From Shouchella lonarensis (GTDB lineage: Bacteria > Bacillota > Bacilli > Bacillales > Bacillaceae_D): a stretch of 64,000 bases of DNA. Where the stretch lies: positions 239,795 through 303,794 of the forward strand of contig NZ_FMYM01000003.1 of assembly GCF_900096965.1 (NCBI RefSeq), in the 5' to 3' direction. Under the pieces are notes generated by a model. The model was not told the origin of the DNA, did not search any database, and worked only from the letters and a program-made list of their open reading frames with translations. Below, piece by piece: positions 43,616 to 52,500 of the stretch. The position numbers were made by a program, and so were the translations under genes. The stretch's first letter is position 1, and each line of letters begins with the position of its first letter.

Positions 43616-44875
43616 TTACGATTCTGAGGAAAAAAAGGTCTTCACAATCGCTTGTATGACGGCAAGTTTCACGTGTTCGTACGTGAGACCTCCTTGAACG
43701 TAAACGGTGTACGGCGGTCGGAGCGGTCCATCTGCAGTTAATTCAATGCTTGCTCCTTGAACAAATGTCCCAGCAGCCATAATGACATCATCTGCATACC
43801 CTGGCATCGGACTTGGTTGAGGTACCACATGCCCATTGACAGGTGAAGCCTGCTGAATCGCCTGACAAAATGTGACCATCTGCGCAGCTGTATCAAAGTG
43901 CACTGCTTGAATCAAATCCGTTCGTACACTAGAAGAACAAGGCGTCGTGCGCAAACCGAGTTTTTCGAGTAATGCAGCCGTCAATACGGCCCCTTTCAAT
44001 GCTTGTGAGACAACATGCGGTGCGAGAAAAAATCCTTGATACATGTCCAAAAGGGTATGTAAACTTGCTCCTCCTTCAGCACCAATACCTGGTGCCGCCA
44101 AACGATATGAAGCAAGCTCCACGAGGTCCGTACGCCCAATGACATAGCCGCCTGTTTTCGCAATGCCACCTCCTGGGTTTTTAATTAAAGAACCCGCAAT
44201 CAAGTCAGCCCCAACATGACATGGCTCTTCTGTCTCTACAAATTCACCATAACAGTTATCAACAAAGACAATCACATCTTGCTTTAAACTTTTTACATAC
44301 GCAATCATGTCTCCAATTTCGGCCACTGTGAAAGATGGACGATCGCCATAACCTCTTGAGCGCTGAATGCCTACCACCTTTGTGTTCGGACAAATCGCAC
44401 GCGCAATCGCTTCTCGGTCAATCGCCTCATTTTTCAATGCGATTGCATCATAAGATACACCGTAATCTTTTAAAGAACCTTTCCCGTTTCCACGTATACC
44501 AACAATCTCTTCAAGCGTGTCGTATGGTTTGCCGGTAATATATAATAACGCATCGCCTGGACGAAGGACACCAAACAATGCGGTCGCAATCGCATGCGTC
44601 CCGGAAACAATTTGTCCGCGGACAAGCCCAGCTTCTCCACCAAATACATCTGCATAAATGGCTTCTAGTGTATCTCGCCCAACGTCGTCATAACCATAAC
44701 CTGTAGATGGCGTGAAATGAAAATCAGATACTTGGTGTGCACGAAATGCATCAAGCACGCGTTTTTGGTTGACCAGTGCAGTCGCTTCAATTTGTCCGTG
44801 CTCATATTGGAGCGTTGCCTCTACTTGGTCAAGTAATTCTTGTACCTCATTTGTAAATAAACGTTTTTCCTTCAA
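43616..44875 (-). CDS. ynbB: YnbB, PLP-dependent methionine gamma-lyase-like protein
   Basis: 419 residues of the aluminium-resistance/methionine gamma-lyase-like family. FVDNCYGEFVETEEPCHVGADLIAGSLIKNPGGGIAKTGGYV contains the PLP Lys region and the GTHAIATALFGVLRPGD block the small-domain loop. In B. subtilis ynbB lies between ynbA (hflX) and glnR-glnA. Here both hflX and glnR are absent. The start is a TTG at 44875 with a weak GTGGG; no closer ATG is available. Its metabolic substrate is not established. Confidence 0.9.
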   Translation of the reverse strand: MKEKRLFTNEVQELLDQVEATLQYEHGQIEATALVNQKRVLDAFRAHQVSDFHFTPSTGYGYDDVGRDTLEAIYADVFGGEAGLVRGQIVSGTHAIATALFGVLRPGDALLYITGKPYDTLEEIVGIRGNGKGSLKDYGVSYDAIALKNEAIDREAIARAICPNTKVVGIQRSRGYGDRPSFTVAEIGDMIAYVKSLKQDVIVFVDNCYGEFVETEEPCHVGADLIAGSLIKNPGGGIAKTGGYVIGRTDLVELASYRLAAPGIGAEGGASLHTLLDMYQGFFLAPHVVSQALKGAVLTAALLEKLGLRTTPCSSSVRTDLIQAVHFDTAAQMVTFCQAIQQASPVNGHVVPQPSPMPGYADDVIMAAGTFVQGASIELTADGPLRPPYTVYVQGGLTYEHVKLAVIQAIVKTFFSSES

Positions 44876-44979
44876 TGAAATTCAACCCACTTTATTGTCC
44901 AAAACGATATTTTCTTCCTACAACTTATCGTACCATGATTTTGTCAAAAAGTCGCTTTCTCTGCAAAAAAAGGTTCGTA

Positions 44980-45912
44980 TTATCGACTTGATAAGTCAAA
45001 ATCTTCTAACCTTAGTTGTTGCAACGCTTGCTTTGTGTAATCATTTTGCTTCATGATTCGAACTGCCTGAAGACGAATGGCCTCCTCCATTAAATTGCGG
45101 ATATAGCGGCCGTTGCTGAATGTATGGGCTTCTTCTTCAATGACACGCTTAATATGTGCGCGTACCCCCTTATATGCACTCTCTACTAATACATAATCGC
45201 GTTCTTTCGCCATATTACGCAACATGTCCATTAATTGATCCACTGTATAGTTTGGGAAAGTCACCGCAATAGGAAACCGCGAAGGCAAGCCGGGATTGAG
45301 TGACATGAAATAGTCCATTTCTTCACAGTAACCAGCAATGATTAATACAAACTCATTGGCTTTGTCTTCCATTCCTTTTACAAGTGTATCAATCGCTTCT
45401 TTACCAAAATCTTTCTCTCCGCCACGTGACAATGCATACGCCTCGTCGATAAAAAGGACACCGCCATTCGCCTGTTTGAGTACTTCACGTGTTTTTTGTG
45501 CAGTATGTCCAATGTACTCCCCAACCAAATCAGCCCGTTCTACTTCTAAGAAATGCCCTTTTGAAAGCACCTTCATATCATGCAAAAAAGATGCAATCAA
45601 CCTAGCAATAGATGTTTTCCCCGTTCCTGGATTCCCTTTGAACACCATATGGAGTACTTGTTTTGTAACAAGTAAACCATGCTCTTTTCGACGCTCATTC
45701 ACATAAATCCACGCGTATAACTCTTTAATAAGCGATTTAATCTCAGACAAACCGATAAAAGCTGAGAGCTTCTTTTCAAACCGAGCCAGCACCTCATGCT
45801 TCTCTTTTTCGTCTTCAGATACAAACCAATCTGTGCTCACTCGTTTGGTTGGCGCTTTATTCAAGACCACATTAATCCGTGCGCCCTCTCTCGCCTTTAG
45901 TGGATGGGTCAC
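44980..45912 (-). CDS. spoVK: Stage V sporulation protein K, AAA ATPase
   Basis: 310 residues. Walker A FKGNPGTGKTSIARL (~residue 93), Walker B GGVLFIDEAYAL, sensor motifs in FVLIIAGYCEEM and the arginine region NPGLPSRFP, then the AAA lid ending ...LRLEDFDLSSR. It belongs to the CbxX/SpoVK group and is needed for spore maturation. I chose a GTG at 45912 with GGAGGT eight bases upstream; the annotated longer frame has no start signal. Its 5' end (about 300 bp) is duplicated at 46.73-47.0 kb. Confidence 0.9.
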   Translation of the reverse strand: MTHPLKAREGARINVVLNKAPTKRVSTDWFVSEDEKEKHEVLARFEKKLSAFIGLSEIKSLIKELYAWIYVNERRKEHGLLVTKQVLHMVFKGNPGTGKTSIARLIASFLHDMKVLSKGHFLEVERADLVGEYIGHTAQKTREVLKQANGGVLFIDEAYALSRGGEKDFGKEAIDTLVKGMEDKANEFVLIIAGYCEEMDYFMSLNPGLPSRFPIAVTFPNYTVDQLMDMLRNMAKERDYVLVESAYKGVRAHIKRVIEEEAHTFSNGRYIRNLMEEAIRLQAVRIMKQNDYTKQALQQLRLEDFDLSSR

Positions 45913-46027
45913 TCGCCTCCACCTCCTCGAACGACTCGTGCGCCCCACTGCTTACTTATAACAGTATACGCAAGCACAGTCCAAAACGTGACAAAAGCCT
46001 AGAAAACGTGCTCAAAAACATTTTGTG
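45718..46027. repeat. Direct repeat copy A (spoVK 5' end and promoter region)
   Basis: Near-identical to 46730-47004 in the same orientation. The stretch from the spoVK start into upstream DNA (about 45886-46025) differs from the other copy by a single base. Confidence 0.85.
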
Positions 46028-46141
46028 TGACAGAAGCGCTTTCATTCGACATGAATTAGACAAAATTAAACATTCTATTACTTAGTCAAGCATGTTAATA
46101 TAAATAGTGGCACAAATAAGTTAACGGGAGATGATTTGCAT

Positions 46142-46675
46142 ATGAAATTTAAGCGTATTTTTACAGGCATTTTAGCAAGTAGTATGTTGTTGACAACGGG
46201 ATTTACATTTGCGACGCCTACATATGCAGCAACAAAGGGCATCACACAAGAAACAAATGAGCATGATAAAGATAATACTGTTGTTTCTCATGTCTTGACT
46301 GAAGATTATATTTTAAAAGCTTCTGGAACTGGATGGGGAGATTATGCAGAATTTACAGCTACACAGTCAGCCATTCGCATCCAAGCCTCTACAAGTTTAA
46401 TCCCTGATGGTCCTGAGTACACAACTGCATGGTTTTTAATGGAGCTCCATGAAGAGGCAAATTGGTGGTTAGAGTACACGGGGCAAATTTTAGTGGAAAA
46501 CGGTGGCACTTATGATTATACGTGGCTAGTAACACCGGGTAAAACCTACAAATTAGTCGCTGCAAGCCTCACCCACGATGAACCATTCGAATCAGGATCA
46601 AGTACAGATATTTCAGGGACTATCAACATTGATTACGTAAAGAAAGCCGACCCTAACAATCCAAAAAACGAATAA
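46142..46675 (+). CDS. Unrecognised secreted protein between spoVK repeats
   Basis: 177 residues: a Sec signal peptide (MKFKRIFTGILASSMLLTTG..., cleavage near TYA-A, residue ~30), then a ~145-residue domain rich in aromatic and small residues (TEDYILKASGTGWGDYAEFTATQSAIRIQAS, WWLEYTGQILVENGGTYDYTWLVTPGKTYKLVAASL). The pattern suggests a beta-sandwich. No family recognised. GGGAGATGAT precedes an upstream TTG or the ATG used here. A strong hairpin ends it at 46700-46732. It is on the opposite strand to spoVK and looks inserted. Confidence 0.75.
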   Translation: MKFKRIFTGILASSMLLTTGFTFATPTYAATKGITQETNEHDKDNTVVSHVLTEDYILKASGTGWGDYAEFTATQSAIRIQASTSLIPDGPEYTTAWFLMELHEEANWWLEYTGQILVENGGTYDYTWLVTPGKTYKLVAASLTHDEPFESGSSTDISGTINIDYVKKADPNNPKNE

Positions 46676-46698
46676 AGGTCGATTAATATTTCTCATTT

Positions 46699-46740
46699 GA
46701 TACTGAGGGAGAGCGTTCTCTCTCAGTATCACTCTTTTAT
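46699..46740 (+). terminator. Terminator of the secreted protein gene
   Basis: GATACTGAG-GGAGAG-cgtt-CTCTCTCAGTATC long stem with one mismatch, followed by ACTCTTTTATG. Confidence 0.85.
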
Positions 46741-47004
46741 GAGCGATTTAATCTCAGACAAATCGATAAAAGCTGAGAGCTTCTTTTCACACCGAGCAAG
46801 CACCTCATGCTTCTCTTTTTCATCTTTAGATACGAACCAATCTGTGCTCCGTTTCTGCGCCCTCTCTCGCCTTTAGTGGATGGGTCACTCGCCTCCACCT
46901 CCTCGAACGACTCGTGCGCCCCACTGCTTACTTATAACAGTATACGCAAGCACAGTCCAAAACGTGACAAAAGCCGAGAAAACGTGCTCAAAAACATTTT
47001 GCCT
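46730..47004. repeat. Direct repeat copy B: truncated spoVK 5' end plus upstream region
   Basis: Carries the first ~60 codons of spoVK in decayed form, lacking about 45 bp near the start (the segment coding TRVSTDW-like residues), and the full upstream region. It cannot encode SpoVK. It ends within the 3' end of the grpB-like gene's neighbourhood, just before that gene's stop at 47013. Confidence 0.85.
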
Positions 47005-47012
47005 CACACGCT

Positions 47013-47528
47013 TCACTGCATATACCACGCAAGTGCTGCAGCCTCCAGTTGTTGCACATGTTCATGTTTACCTGAAATATATGCAGTGATATTTGTAGGG
47101 TGCATTGCCGCAAGAATCCGTTTTAATTCGCCATACGCGTGCGCTTCCTTCGGGTGTGCACGTAAATAATCGCGTACTGCTAAATGGCGGCATACGTCCC
47201 TGCTGCCTGTTTCAAACACGTGTACGTGATGTGTACGCTGATCCCCACCCTTTTGAAAATAGCGTCGCCCCTCGATCCCGTTCTCTCCTTTTGCCTCATA
47301 GCCAATTTGCTTCATCGCTTCATTTAACTCGTCTACACGCACAATTGGTTCGTGCACCTCTATTAATACATCAATCACCGGCTTTGCTAACAGTCCGGGT
47401 ACAGCTGTGCTTCCAATATGGTGACATGCAACGATGTGATTTGCAAAAATATGTTTTAATCGTACTGCTTCACATACAAATTGATCTATCCATGCTGTTT
47501 GATAAGGTGTGACGATCACTTGCCTCAT
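47013..47528 (-). CDS. GrpB family protein (UPF0157, nucleotidyltransferase fold)
   Basis: 171 residues with the family signature HHIGSTAVPGLLAKPVIDVLIEV, including the G-S active-loop pattern of the nucleotidyltransferase superfamily, and RTHHVHVFETGS plus FRDYLRAHPKEAHAYGELK-type middle region. Related to the GrpB-domain half of CoaE fusions. Enzyme activity of the free-standing family is not established. AAGGAGAAAAG precedes the ATG. The last codons lie only 9 bases from spoVK repeat copy B. Confidence 0.88.
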   Translation of the reverse strand: MRQVIVTPYQTAWIDQFVCEAVRLKHIFANHIVACHHIGSTAVPGLLAKPVIDVLIEVHEPIVRVDELNEAMKQIGYEAKGENGIEGRRYFQKGGDQRTHHVHVFETGSRDVCRHLAVRDYLRAHPKEAHAYGELKRILAAMHPTNITAYISGKHEHVQQLEAAALAWYMQ

Positions 47529-47559
47529 ATTCTTTTCTCCTTATGCTGTGATATAAACA

Positions 47560-47586
47560 CCAAAAAAAAGCCACTGACATGGCTCC
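47560..47586 (-). terminator. Terminator of the fosB-like operon
   Basis: Minus strand AGCCA-tgtcag-TGGCTTTTTTTT: short stem and eight T. Confidence 0.8.
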
Positions 47587-47679
47587 TTTCACGCTCAACC
47601 AACTGTCCAAGGATGATGCAAGCGCTTAAAAGTACTATACCACATTGTGTGAATGTGTGTAAATAGATAGACACTTTGT

Positions 47680-48108
47680 TCAATCAATATTTGGAAACAC
47701 CATATGCGGCTTTGTTTCTCGATAGTAAGCAAGCCGATCTTCCCGCGTACCTGTATGAAATTCAAACTTATGTCCGTCTGGGTCTGTAAAGTAAATGGAC
47801 TTTTTATCACGCGCGTCGCGTGGTCGCCCGGAAAGCACAGTCGCCCCTGCCACAAGCAATCGCTCATACAACTGGTCTAACTCTTTTTCTGCGACCGAAA
47901 ACGCAACATGTGTATAAGATGCACGAATCTCTTGACGCGGGATGTCTTTTTCCTCATTTAAAGCAAACCACATCCCATTTACATCAAAATAGGCTGTTTG
48001 ATGCCCTTTTACTAACAATGTCGCCGAAAATACTTGCTCATAAAAATCAATTGAACGATGTAAGTCACTTACTGAAAAACAAAAATGATTTAGCCCTTGA
48101 ATCGCCAT
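47680..48108 (-). CDS. fosB: FosB-like fosfomycin/thiol transferase
   Basis: 142-residue vicinal-oxygen-chelate protein. GLNHFCFSVSDLHRSIDFYEQVF, the Mn-ligand His in NHFCFSV and SYTHVAFSV, and the Glu in DPDGHKFEFHTGT, then RLAYYRETKPHM, follow FosB closely. FosB adds bacillithiol to fosfomycin and inactivates it. An AAGGAG is upstream of the chosen ATG; a longer frame lacks family similarity. It overlaps no neighbour but sits in line with the DUF817 and tetR genes. Confidence 0.87.
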   Translation of the reverse strand: MAIQGLNHFCFSVSDLHRSIDFYEQVFSATLLVKGHQTAYFDVNGMWFALNEEKDIPRQEIRASYTHVAFSVAEKELDQLYERLLVAGATVLSGRPRDARDKKSIYFTDPDGHKFEFHTGTREDRLAYYRETKPHMVFPNID

Positions 48109-48134
48109 CCGATGATCTCCTTTTATATAATGAA

Positions 48135-48926
48135 TCACTTTTCACCACGCGATTGATGTTGTGAAGAGGTGAGCGCCTGTCCAAGTTTTACCCGTTTCAA
48201 CTGCGCGACAATGATCACGCTAATGACACACAACAAAAACCATGAACTAATTTTACCGATGTGTACAAGCGACCATGTCGCCTCTTGATTCGGGTATTGC
48301 CATGCACCGTAGAATGTCGTAATATTTTCGGCAATCCAAATAAAAAACCCGATCAACAAAAACGACACCGTCAGTGGCATACGAAAGACCTTCCCATTCA
48401 CACGGAAAAATACGACCGTCCGCAAAAACACAAGAATAAGTAATCCTTTCAGTAGCCAACGAGCATCCCAAACGAAGTGATGCGTAAAGAAATTTGCATA
48501 AATCAATACACATAAACTAACTGCATACAACGACCGTGGCCAGCCTGTCATTCGCAAGTCAAAGCGTCGCCATGCTTGACAAATATAACTTGCCACACTC
48601 GCATACATGAACCCACTATAAAGCGGCACCCCAAAAATCATACTATACGCCTCTTCTGGATACACCCAAGAGCCCATATGCACTTTGTAAATCTCAAGTC
48701 CTAAACCAATGAGATGAAACAGACAAATCACTTTCAGTTCATCCAACGTCTCTAACTTAAAATAAAGCATCGCGCCTTGCGCAAGCAAACACACGATCAA
48801 GATCAAATCGTAACGTGGTAAAAATGGGACACTGAACCATTGGCTGAATGCTAAAGTAAGAAAAATAATGACAGGAAACACACAGGAAAGTGCCTGTCCG
48901 TAACCAAAATATAGAAATGTCTTCAC
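48135..48926 (-). CDS. DUF817 family integral membrane protein
   Basis: 263 residues with eight predicted helices. The polar motifs LGLEIYKVHMGSWVYPEEAY and ENITTFYGAWQYPNQEATW, and NFFTHHFVWDARW, with several His in the membrane region, mark the DUF817 family. Function unknown. The start GTG overlaps the tetR TGA by four bases (GTGA), indicating one transcript with tetR. The fosB-like gene follows. Confidence 0.85.
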   Translation of the reverse strand: MKTFLYFGYGQALSCVFPVIIFLTLAFSQWFSVPFLPRYDLILIVCLLAQGAMLYFKLETLDELKVICLFHLIGLGLEIYKVHMGSWVYPEEAYSMIFGVPLYSGFMYASVASYICQAWRRFDLRMTGWPRSLYAVSLCVLIYANFFTHHFVWDARWLLKGLLILVFLRTVVFFRVNGKVFRMPLTVSFLLIGFFIWIAENITTFYGAWQYPNQEATWSLVHIGKISSWFLLCVISVIIVAQLKRVKLGQALTSSQHQSRGEK

Positions 48927-49528
48927 GATGTTGTGTTCCCTTCATCTCTACTCTTCCCGATCAAACCGTAAAAAAAGAGCTTTGTAATATCTTCAGTAAG
49001 CGGCAAAATCTTCTGATAGACTTCTTGTTGCCGCACACAGTCCCTCATCATTTCAAAATAAAAAAGAATGGCCTCATCTGAAATGGTCGGATCAATATAG
49101 CCATACGCTCTCCCCTCAGCTAACAAGACATGCCAGTGCTTCATGATTTTCTCTTGCATAAAAGTTTCTAACTGCCCTCCCGGCTTGACATATTCTTTCA
49201 TCATATAATGATAAAACTCTTCATTAATTTTTTGTGAAATCTCTATTTTGTAAGCCATCATTTGCTTCATTTTTTCTGGGAATGCTTGATCACTGTAAAC
49301 AATGTCCACAAACATTTGCGCTGATTCTTCCATCATTGCTAAGATCACTTCATAAACAAGACGATGTTTATTTTTGAAATAATTATAGATGGTTACTTGT
49401 GACACGCGCGCCTCTTGCGCAATTTCTGTGATTGCCACTTTTTGCACACCATATGCCATGAATAACTTCTTCGCAGCCGCAATAATTTGTTGTTCTTTTT
49501 TTGCTCTCCTTCGGGCAAATCCATCCAT
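48923..49528 (-). CDS. TetR/AcrR family regulator
   Basis: 201 residues. The N-terminal helix-turn-helix (IIAAAKKLFMAYGVQKVAITEIAQEARVSQVTIYNYFKNKHRLVYEVI) is canonical. The C-terminal ~150 residues form the ligand domain. GATGGAGGTGAG precedes the ATG. Divergent from an ABC-2 exporter pair, it most likely represses that pair, its own operon, or both. An inverted repeat in the intergenic region is a possible operator. Confidence 0.92.
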   Translation of the reverse strand: MDGFARRRAKKEQQIIAAAKKLFMAYGVQKVAITEIAQEARVSQVTIYNYFKNKHRLVYEVILAMMEESAQMFVDIVYSDQAFPEKMKQMMAYKIEISQKINEEFYHYMMKEYVKPGGQLETFMQEKIMKHWHVLLAEGRAYGYIDPTISDEAILFYFEMMRDCVRQQEVYQKILPLTEDITKLFFYGLIGKSRDEGNTTS

Positions 49529-49611
49529 CCTTCACTCACCTCCATCTTATTGTAAGGAAAAACGCCCTGAAAAACAACGAAAAACTTGACTCATAACTAC
49601 TTGCCACCGAC

Positions 49612-49624
49612 ATACATATTGTAT
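49612..49624. promoter_or_regulatory. Possible TetR operator
   Basis: ATACA-tat-TGTAT, a 5-3-5 palindrome in the tetR/ABC intergenic region, with AT-rich promoter-like sequence (TATATT, TATATA) around it. Confidence 0.4.
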
Positions 49625-49674
49625 ATTATGAAGTATATATAGTTAAAAAGTTCATAACAAAGGAGGGCGCAAAC

Positions 49675-50565
49675 ATGCCCGTATTGGAAACGAAAGACTT
49701 AACAAAACAATTTGGCACAACCCACGCATTAAATGGCGTTAATATGCAAGTTGAGCATGGGGAAGTCTACGGATTTATCGGACCTAATGGTGCGGGAAAG
49801 TCAACAACCATTCGTATTTTACTCGGGATGTTAAAAGCTTCTTCAGGAGAAGCGACCATCTTTGGGAAGAATGTTTGGAAAGATGCCGTGGATATTCATA
49901 GACGTATCTCCTATGTGCCTGGTGATGTCAATTTATGGCCAAATCTAACTGGCGGCGAAGTAATCGATTTTTTATTAAAGCTACGTGGCAAAGCACGGAC
50001 AACTCGCGTGCAACAACTTATTGAACAGTTTCAGTTAGACCCTACAAAGAAATGTCGTACTTATTCAAAAGGAAATCGGCAAAAGGTCGCTTTAATTACG
50101 GCATTTGCCGCAGACAGTGATTTGTATTTGCTCGATGAACCAACATCCGGTCTTGATCCGTTGATGGAACGTGTCTTTCAAGATTGTGTTCAATCTGCCA
50201 AGCAAGAAGGCAAAAGTATCTTACTCTCCTCTCATATTTTGTCCGAAGTTGAACGTTTGTGTGACCGTGTCGCCATTATTCGCCAAGGGCAAGTCATTGA
50301 ATCCGGTACCCTGGCCCAATTACGGCATTTGACACGCATTCATGTGACGGTCGAGACGCAAGAGCAAATACCCGCATTGCATGAACAAAGTGGTGTTTAT
50401 GAGATTGACGCCCACGGCCACACAGCATCCTTTTATGCGGATGAAACTGCGCTGGATACGGTCATGCGCTACATCAGCTCATTTGGTATTTTGAAGCTGC
50501 AAAGCACGCCACTGACATTGGAAGACTTATTTATGCGGCACTACAACGATGCAGGAGAGGAGTGA
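49675..50565 (+). CDS. ABC transporter ATP-binding protein (ABC-2 type exporter)
   Basis: 296 residues. Walker A GPNGAGKST, Q-loop YVPGDVNLW, signature YSKGNRQKV (an unusual NRQ form of LSGGQ), Walker B LYLLDEPTSGLDP, H-loop LSSHILSE. The last ~75 residues are the regulatory extension common in drug-export ATPases of this group. AAAGGAGGGCGC precedes the ATG. Divergent from tetR and followed by its permease. Confidence 0.9.
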   Translation: MPVLETKDLTKQFGTTHALNGVNMQVEHGEVYGFIGPNGAGKSTTIRILLGMLKASSGEATIFGKNVWKDAVDIHRRISYVPGDVNLWPNLTGGEVIDFLLKLRGKARTTRVQQLIEQFQLDPTKKCRTYSKGNRQKVALITAFAADSDLYLLDEPTSGLDPLMERVFQDCVQSAKQEGKSILLSSHILSEVERLCDRVAIIRQGQVIESGTLAQLRHLTRIHVTVETQEQIPALHEQSGVYEIDAHGHTASFYADETALDTVMRYISSFGILKLQSTPLTLEDLFMRHYNDAGEE

Positions 50566-50570
50566 TCGTC

Positions 50571-52175
50571 ATGTGGACAGAAAATTTCCATGCAACTGGC
50601 CGTCTCATGCGCTTCATCTTGCGTCGCGACAGGCTCCGCATCCCTATTTGGCTTGTTTCAATCATCGCAATTACTTTCCTCACCGCTTCTTCCCTTGCAC
50701 AATTATATCCTTCTGACGAGGAACGCCAGGTCATTGCAGAGACGATGAATAATCCAGCGATGATTGCAATGGTTGGACCGGGGTATGGACTGGATCATTA
50801 TACAGAAGGTGCGATGATGGCCCATCAAATGTTGCTCTTTACAGCAGTTGTTGTCGCGATCATGAATATTTTGCTTGTCGCTCGTCATACCCGCACCGAA
50901 GAGGAAGAAGGTAGAACCGAACTTCTCCGCTCGCTCCCAGTCGGTCGACTGGCGAATGTGAGCGCCACACTCATCGTGCTACTACTCACAAATATCGTCT
51001 TAGCCAGCGGCGTTAGCCTCAGCTTACTTTCGTTACAAATTGATAGTATGGATGCAGCTGGGTCCTGGATTTATGGGAGCGCACTCGGTGCAACTGGCTT
51101 TTTCTTCGCCGCGGTCACAATCATCTTTGCACAGCTATGTGAGAGTAGTCGAGGAACAATTGGCTTCCCATTTGCCGTGCTAGGTGCCGCCTTTTTACTA
51201 CGTGCCATCGGTGATGTTTCAAATGAGACGTTGTCGCTTTTCTCTCCACTCGGTTGGACTGTAGCGGTTAAGGCTTTCGTCGTAAATCAGTGGTGGCCAG
51301 TTTTGCTACTAGGTGGCATCGCCGTCACGTTGGCTGTTTTCGCGCTATTCTTGTATACGGCGCGTGATTTCCAAGCCGGTTTCTTTCCGACACGGCGTGG
51401 AAGAAGAACGGCTTCACGTTTCTTAACTGGACCATTCGGTCTCGCTTTTAAACTCCAACGTACAGCGATAATCTCATGGTTCATTGGCATGTTGATTCTC
51501 GGTGTTTCTTACGGTTCCATTTTTGGCGATTTAGAAAGCTTTTTTGAGAGCAATGAAATGATCTCGGAGTTACTCCCGATCACAAGCGAGTTTTCATTAT
51601 CTGAATCCTTTTTGGCAAAGATCATGTCGCTGATCGCGATCTTCTCGACCATCCCTGGTATTTTATTTGCAACAAAGCTCAAGTCAGAGGAAAATCAAGC
51701 CCGCAATGAACCGTTACTGACACATGCGATCTCCCGTTTGAAGTTAATGGCTACGTATAGCACGCTAGGTCTTGTCGGTAGCGTCATGATGTTAGGTGCC
51801 GCAACATTCGGTTTGATCATCAGTATGCAAGCGGTCGTCGATGATCCGATTACGACCAGCACCATCATCCAATCTGCGGCTGTTTACGTACCGGCGATGT
51901 GGCTCGTTATCGCCCTCTCCATTAGCATCATCGGTGTGCGCCCACAACTGTCATCGCTTATTTGGTTATACATTGGCTTCTCATTCTTTGTGGTCTATTT
52001 AGGCGACTTACTGAATGTCCCAGAATGGATCCAGTCGCTCTCACCATTTGGTCATGTTCCGCAAGTCCCGCTCGCAGATGTGAGCTTTCTATCAATCCTC
52101 ACGCTTTCTGCCATTTGTCTCATACTCATTACCACGGGACATATCGCTTACCGGAGACGTGACTTAGCTGGGTAA
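50571..52175 (+). CDS. ABC-2 permease of a drug/polyketide-type exporter
   Basis: 534 residues with about 12 helices in two six-helix halves, as in the large permeases annotated as polyketide-antibiotic exporters. The N-terminal region RLMRFILRRDRLRIPIWLVSI and EEEGRTELLRSLPVGR (cytoplasmic coupling region, repeated near residue 380 as EENQARNEPLLTHAISRLKL) are family marks. ATG at 50571 with GGAG upstream overlaps the end of the ATPase gene region. Substrate unknown; local tetR suggests drug-like induction. Confidence 0.87.
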   Translation: MWTENFHATGRLMRFILRRDRLRIPIWLVSIIAITFLTASSLAQLYPSDEERQVIAETMNNPAMIAMVGPGYGLDHYTEGAMMAHQMLLFTAVVVAIMNILLVARHTRTEEEEGRTELLRSLPVGRLANVSATLIVLLLTNIVLASGVSLSLLSLQIDSMDAAGSWIYGSALGATGFFFAAVTIIFAQLCESSRGTIGFPFAVLGAAFLLRAIGDVSNETLSLFSPLGWTVAVKAFVVNQWWPVLLLGGIAVTLAVFALFLYTARDFQAGFFPTRRGRRTASRFLTGPFGLAFKLQRTAIISWFIGMLILGVSYGSIFGDLESFFESNEMISELLPITSEFSLSESFLAKIMSLIAIFSTIPGILFATKLKSEENQARNEPLLTHAISRLKLMATYSTLGLVGSVMMLGAATFGLIISMQAVVDDPITTSTIIQSAAVYVPAMWLVIALSISIIGVRPQLSSLIWLYIGFSFFVVYLGDLLNVPEWIQSLSPFGHVPQVPLADVSFLSILTLSAICLILITTGHIAYRRRDLAG

Positions 52176-52184
52176 CACCATTCA

Positions 52185-52222
52185 AGTAAAAAACCGAGCA
52201 AATTGTCTGCTCGGTTTTTCGT
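52185..52222. terminator. Bidirectional terminator between the ABC permease and hfq
   Basis: AAAAACCGAGCA-aattg-TCTGCTCGGTTTTT stem with T-tracts on both strands. Confidence 0.88.
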
Positions 52223-52223
52223 T

Positions 52224-52457
52224 TTATTCTTCTGATCCATTATTTAATTGAATATTTTTTTGTGGGGCAAAGGTTGAAATCGCATGCTTATAGACGAGTT
52301 GTTGTCGTCCTTCTGTTTCAATCATGACGGTAAAATTATCGAATCCTTTAATGTGCCCACGTAATTGAAACCCATTTAACAAAAATACGGTAACGGGTAC
52401 ATTTTCTTTTCTCAATTGATTCAAAAACTGGTCTTGAATGTTCACTGATGCTTTCAT
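52224..52457 (-). CDS. hfq: RNA chaperone Hfq
   Basis: 77 residues. Sm1 ([29 protein letters not shown]) and Sm2 ([10 protein letters not shown]) are complete, including the KH dipeptide of the proximal RNA-binding site. GAGAGGGG precedes the ATG. Last gene of the mutS-mutL-methyltransferase-miaA-hfq run, 43 bases after miaA, the usual Bacillus place. Confidence 0.96.
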   Translation of the reverse strand: MKASVNIQDQFLNQLRKENVPVTVFLLNGFQLRGHIKGFDNFTVMIETEGRQQLVYKHAISTFAPQKNIQLNNGSEE

Positions 52458-52500
52458 ACGGAAAACCCCTCTCTCTGTATATACAATCATCTGTATGAAC

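Noticed and set aside
45949..46140. Insertion sequence at the spoVK duplication
   Set aside because: No transposase gene and no terminal inverted repeats; only direct repeats derived from spoVK were found.
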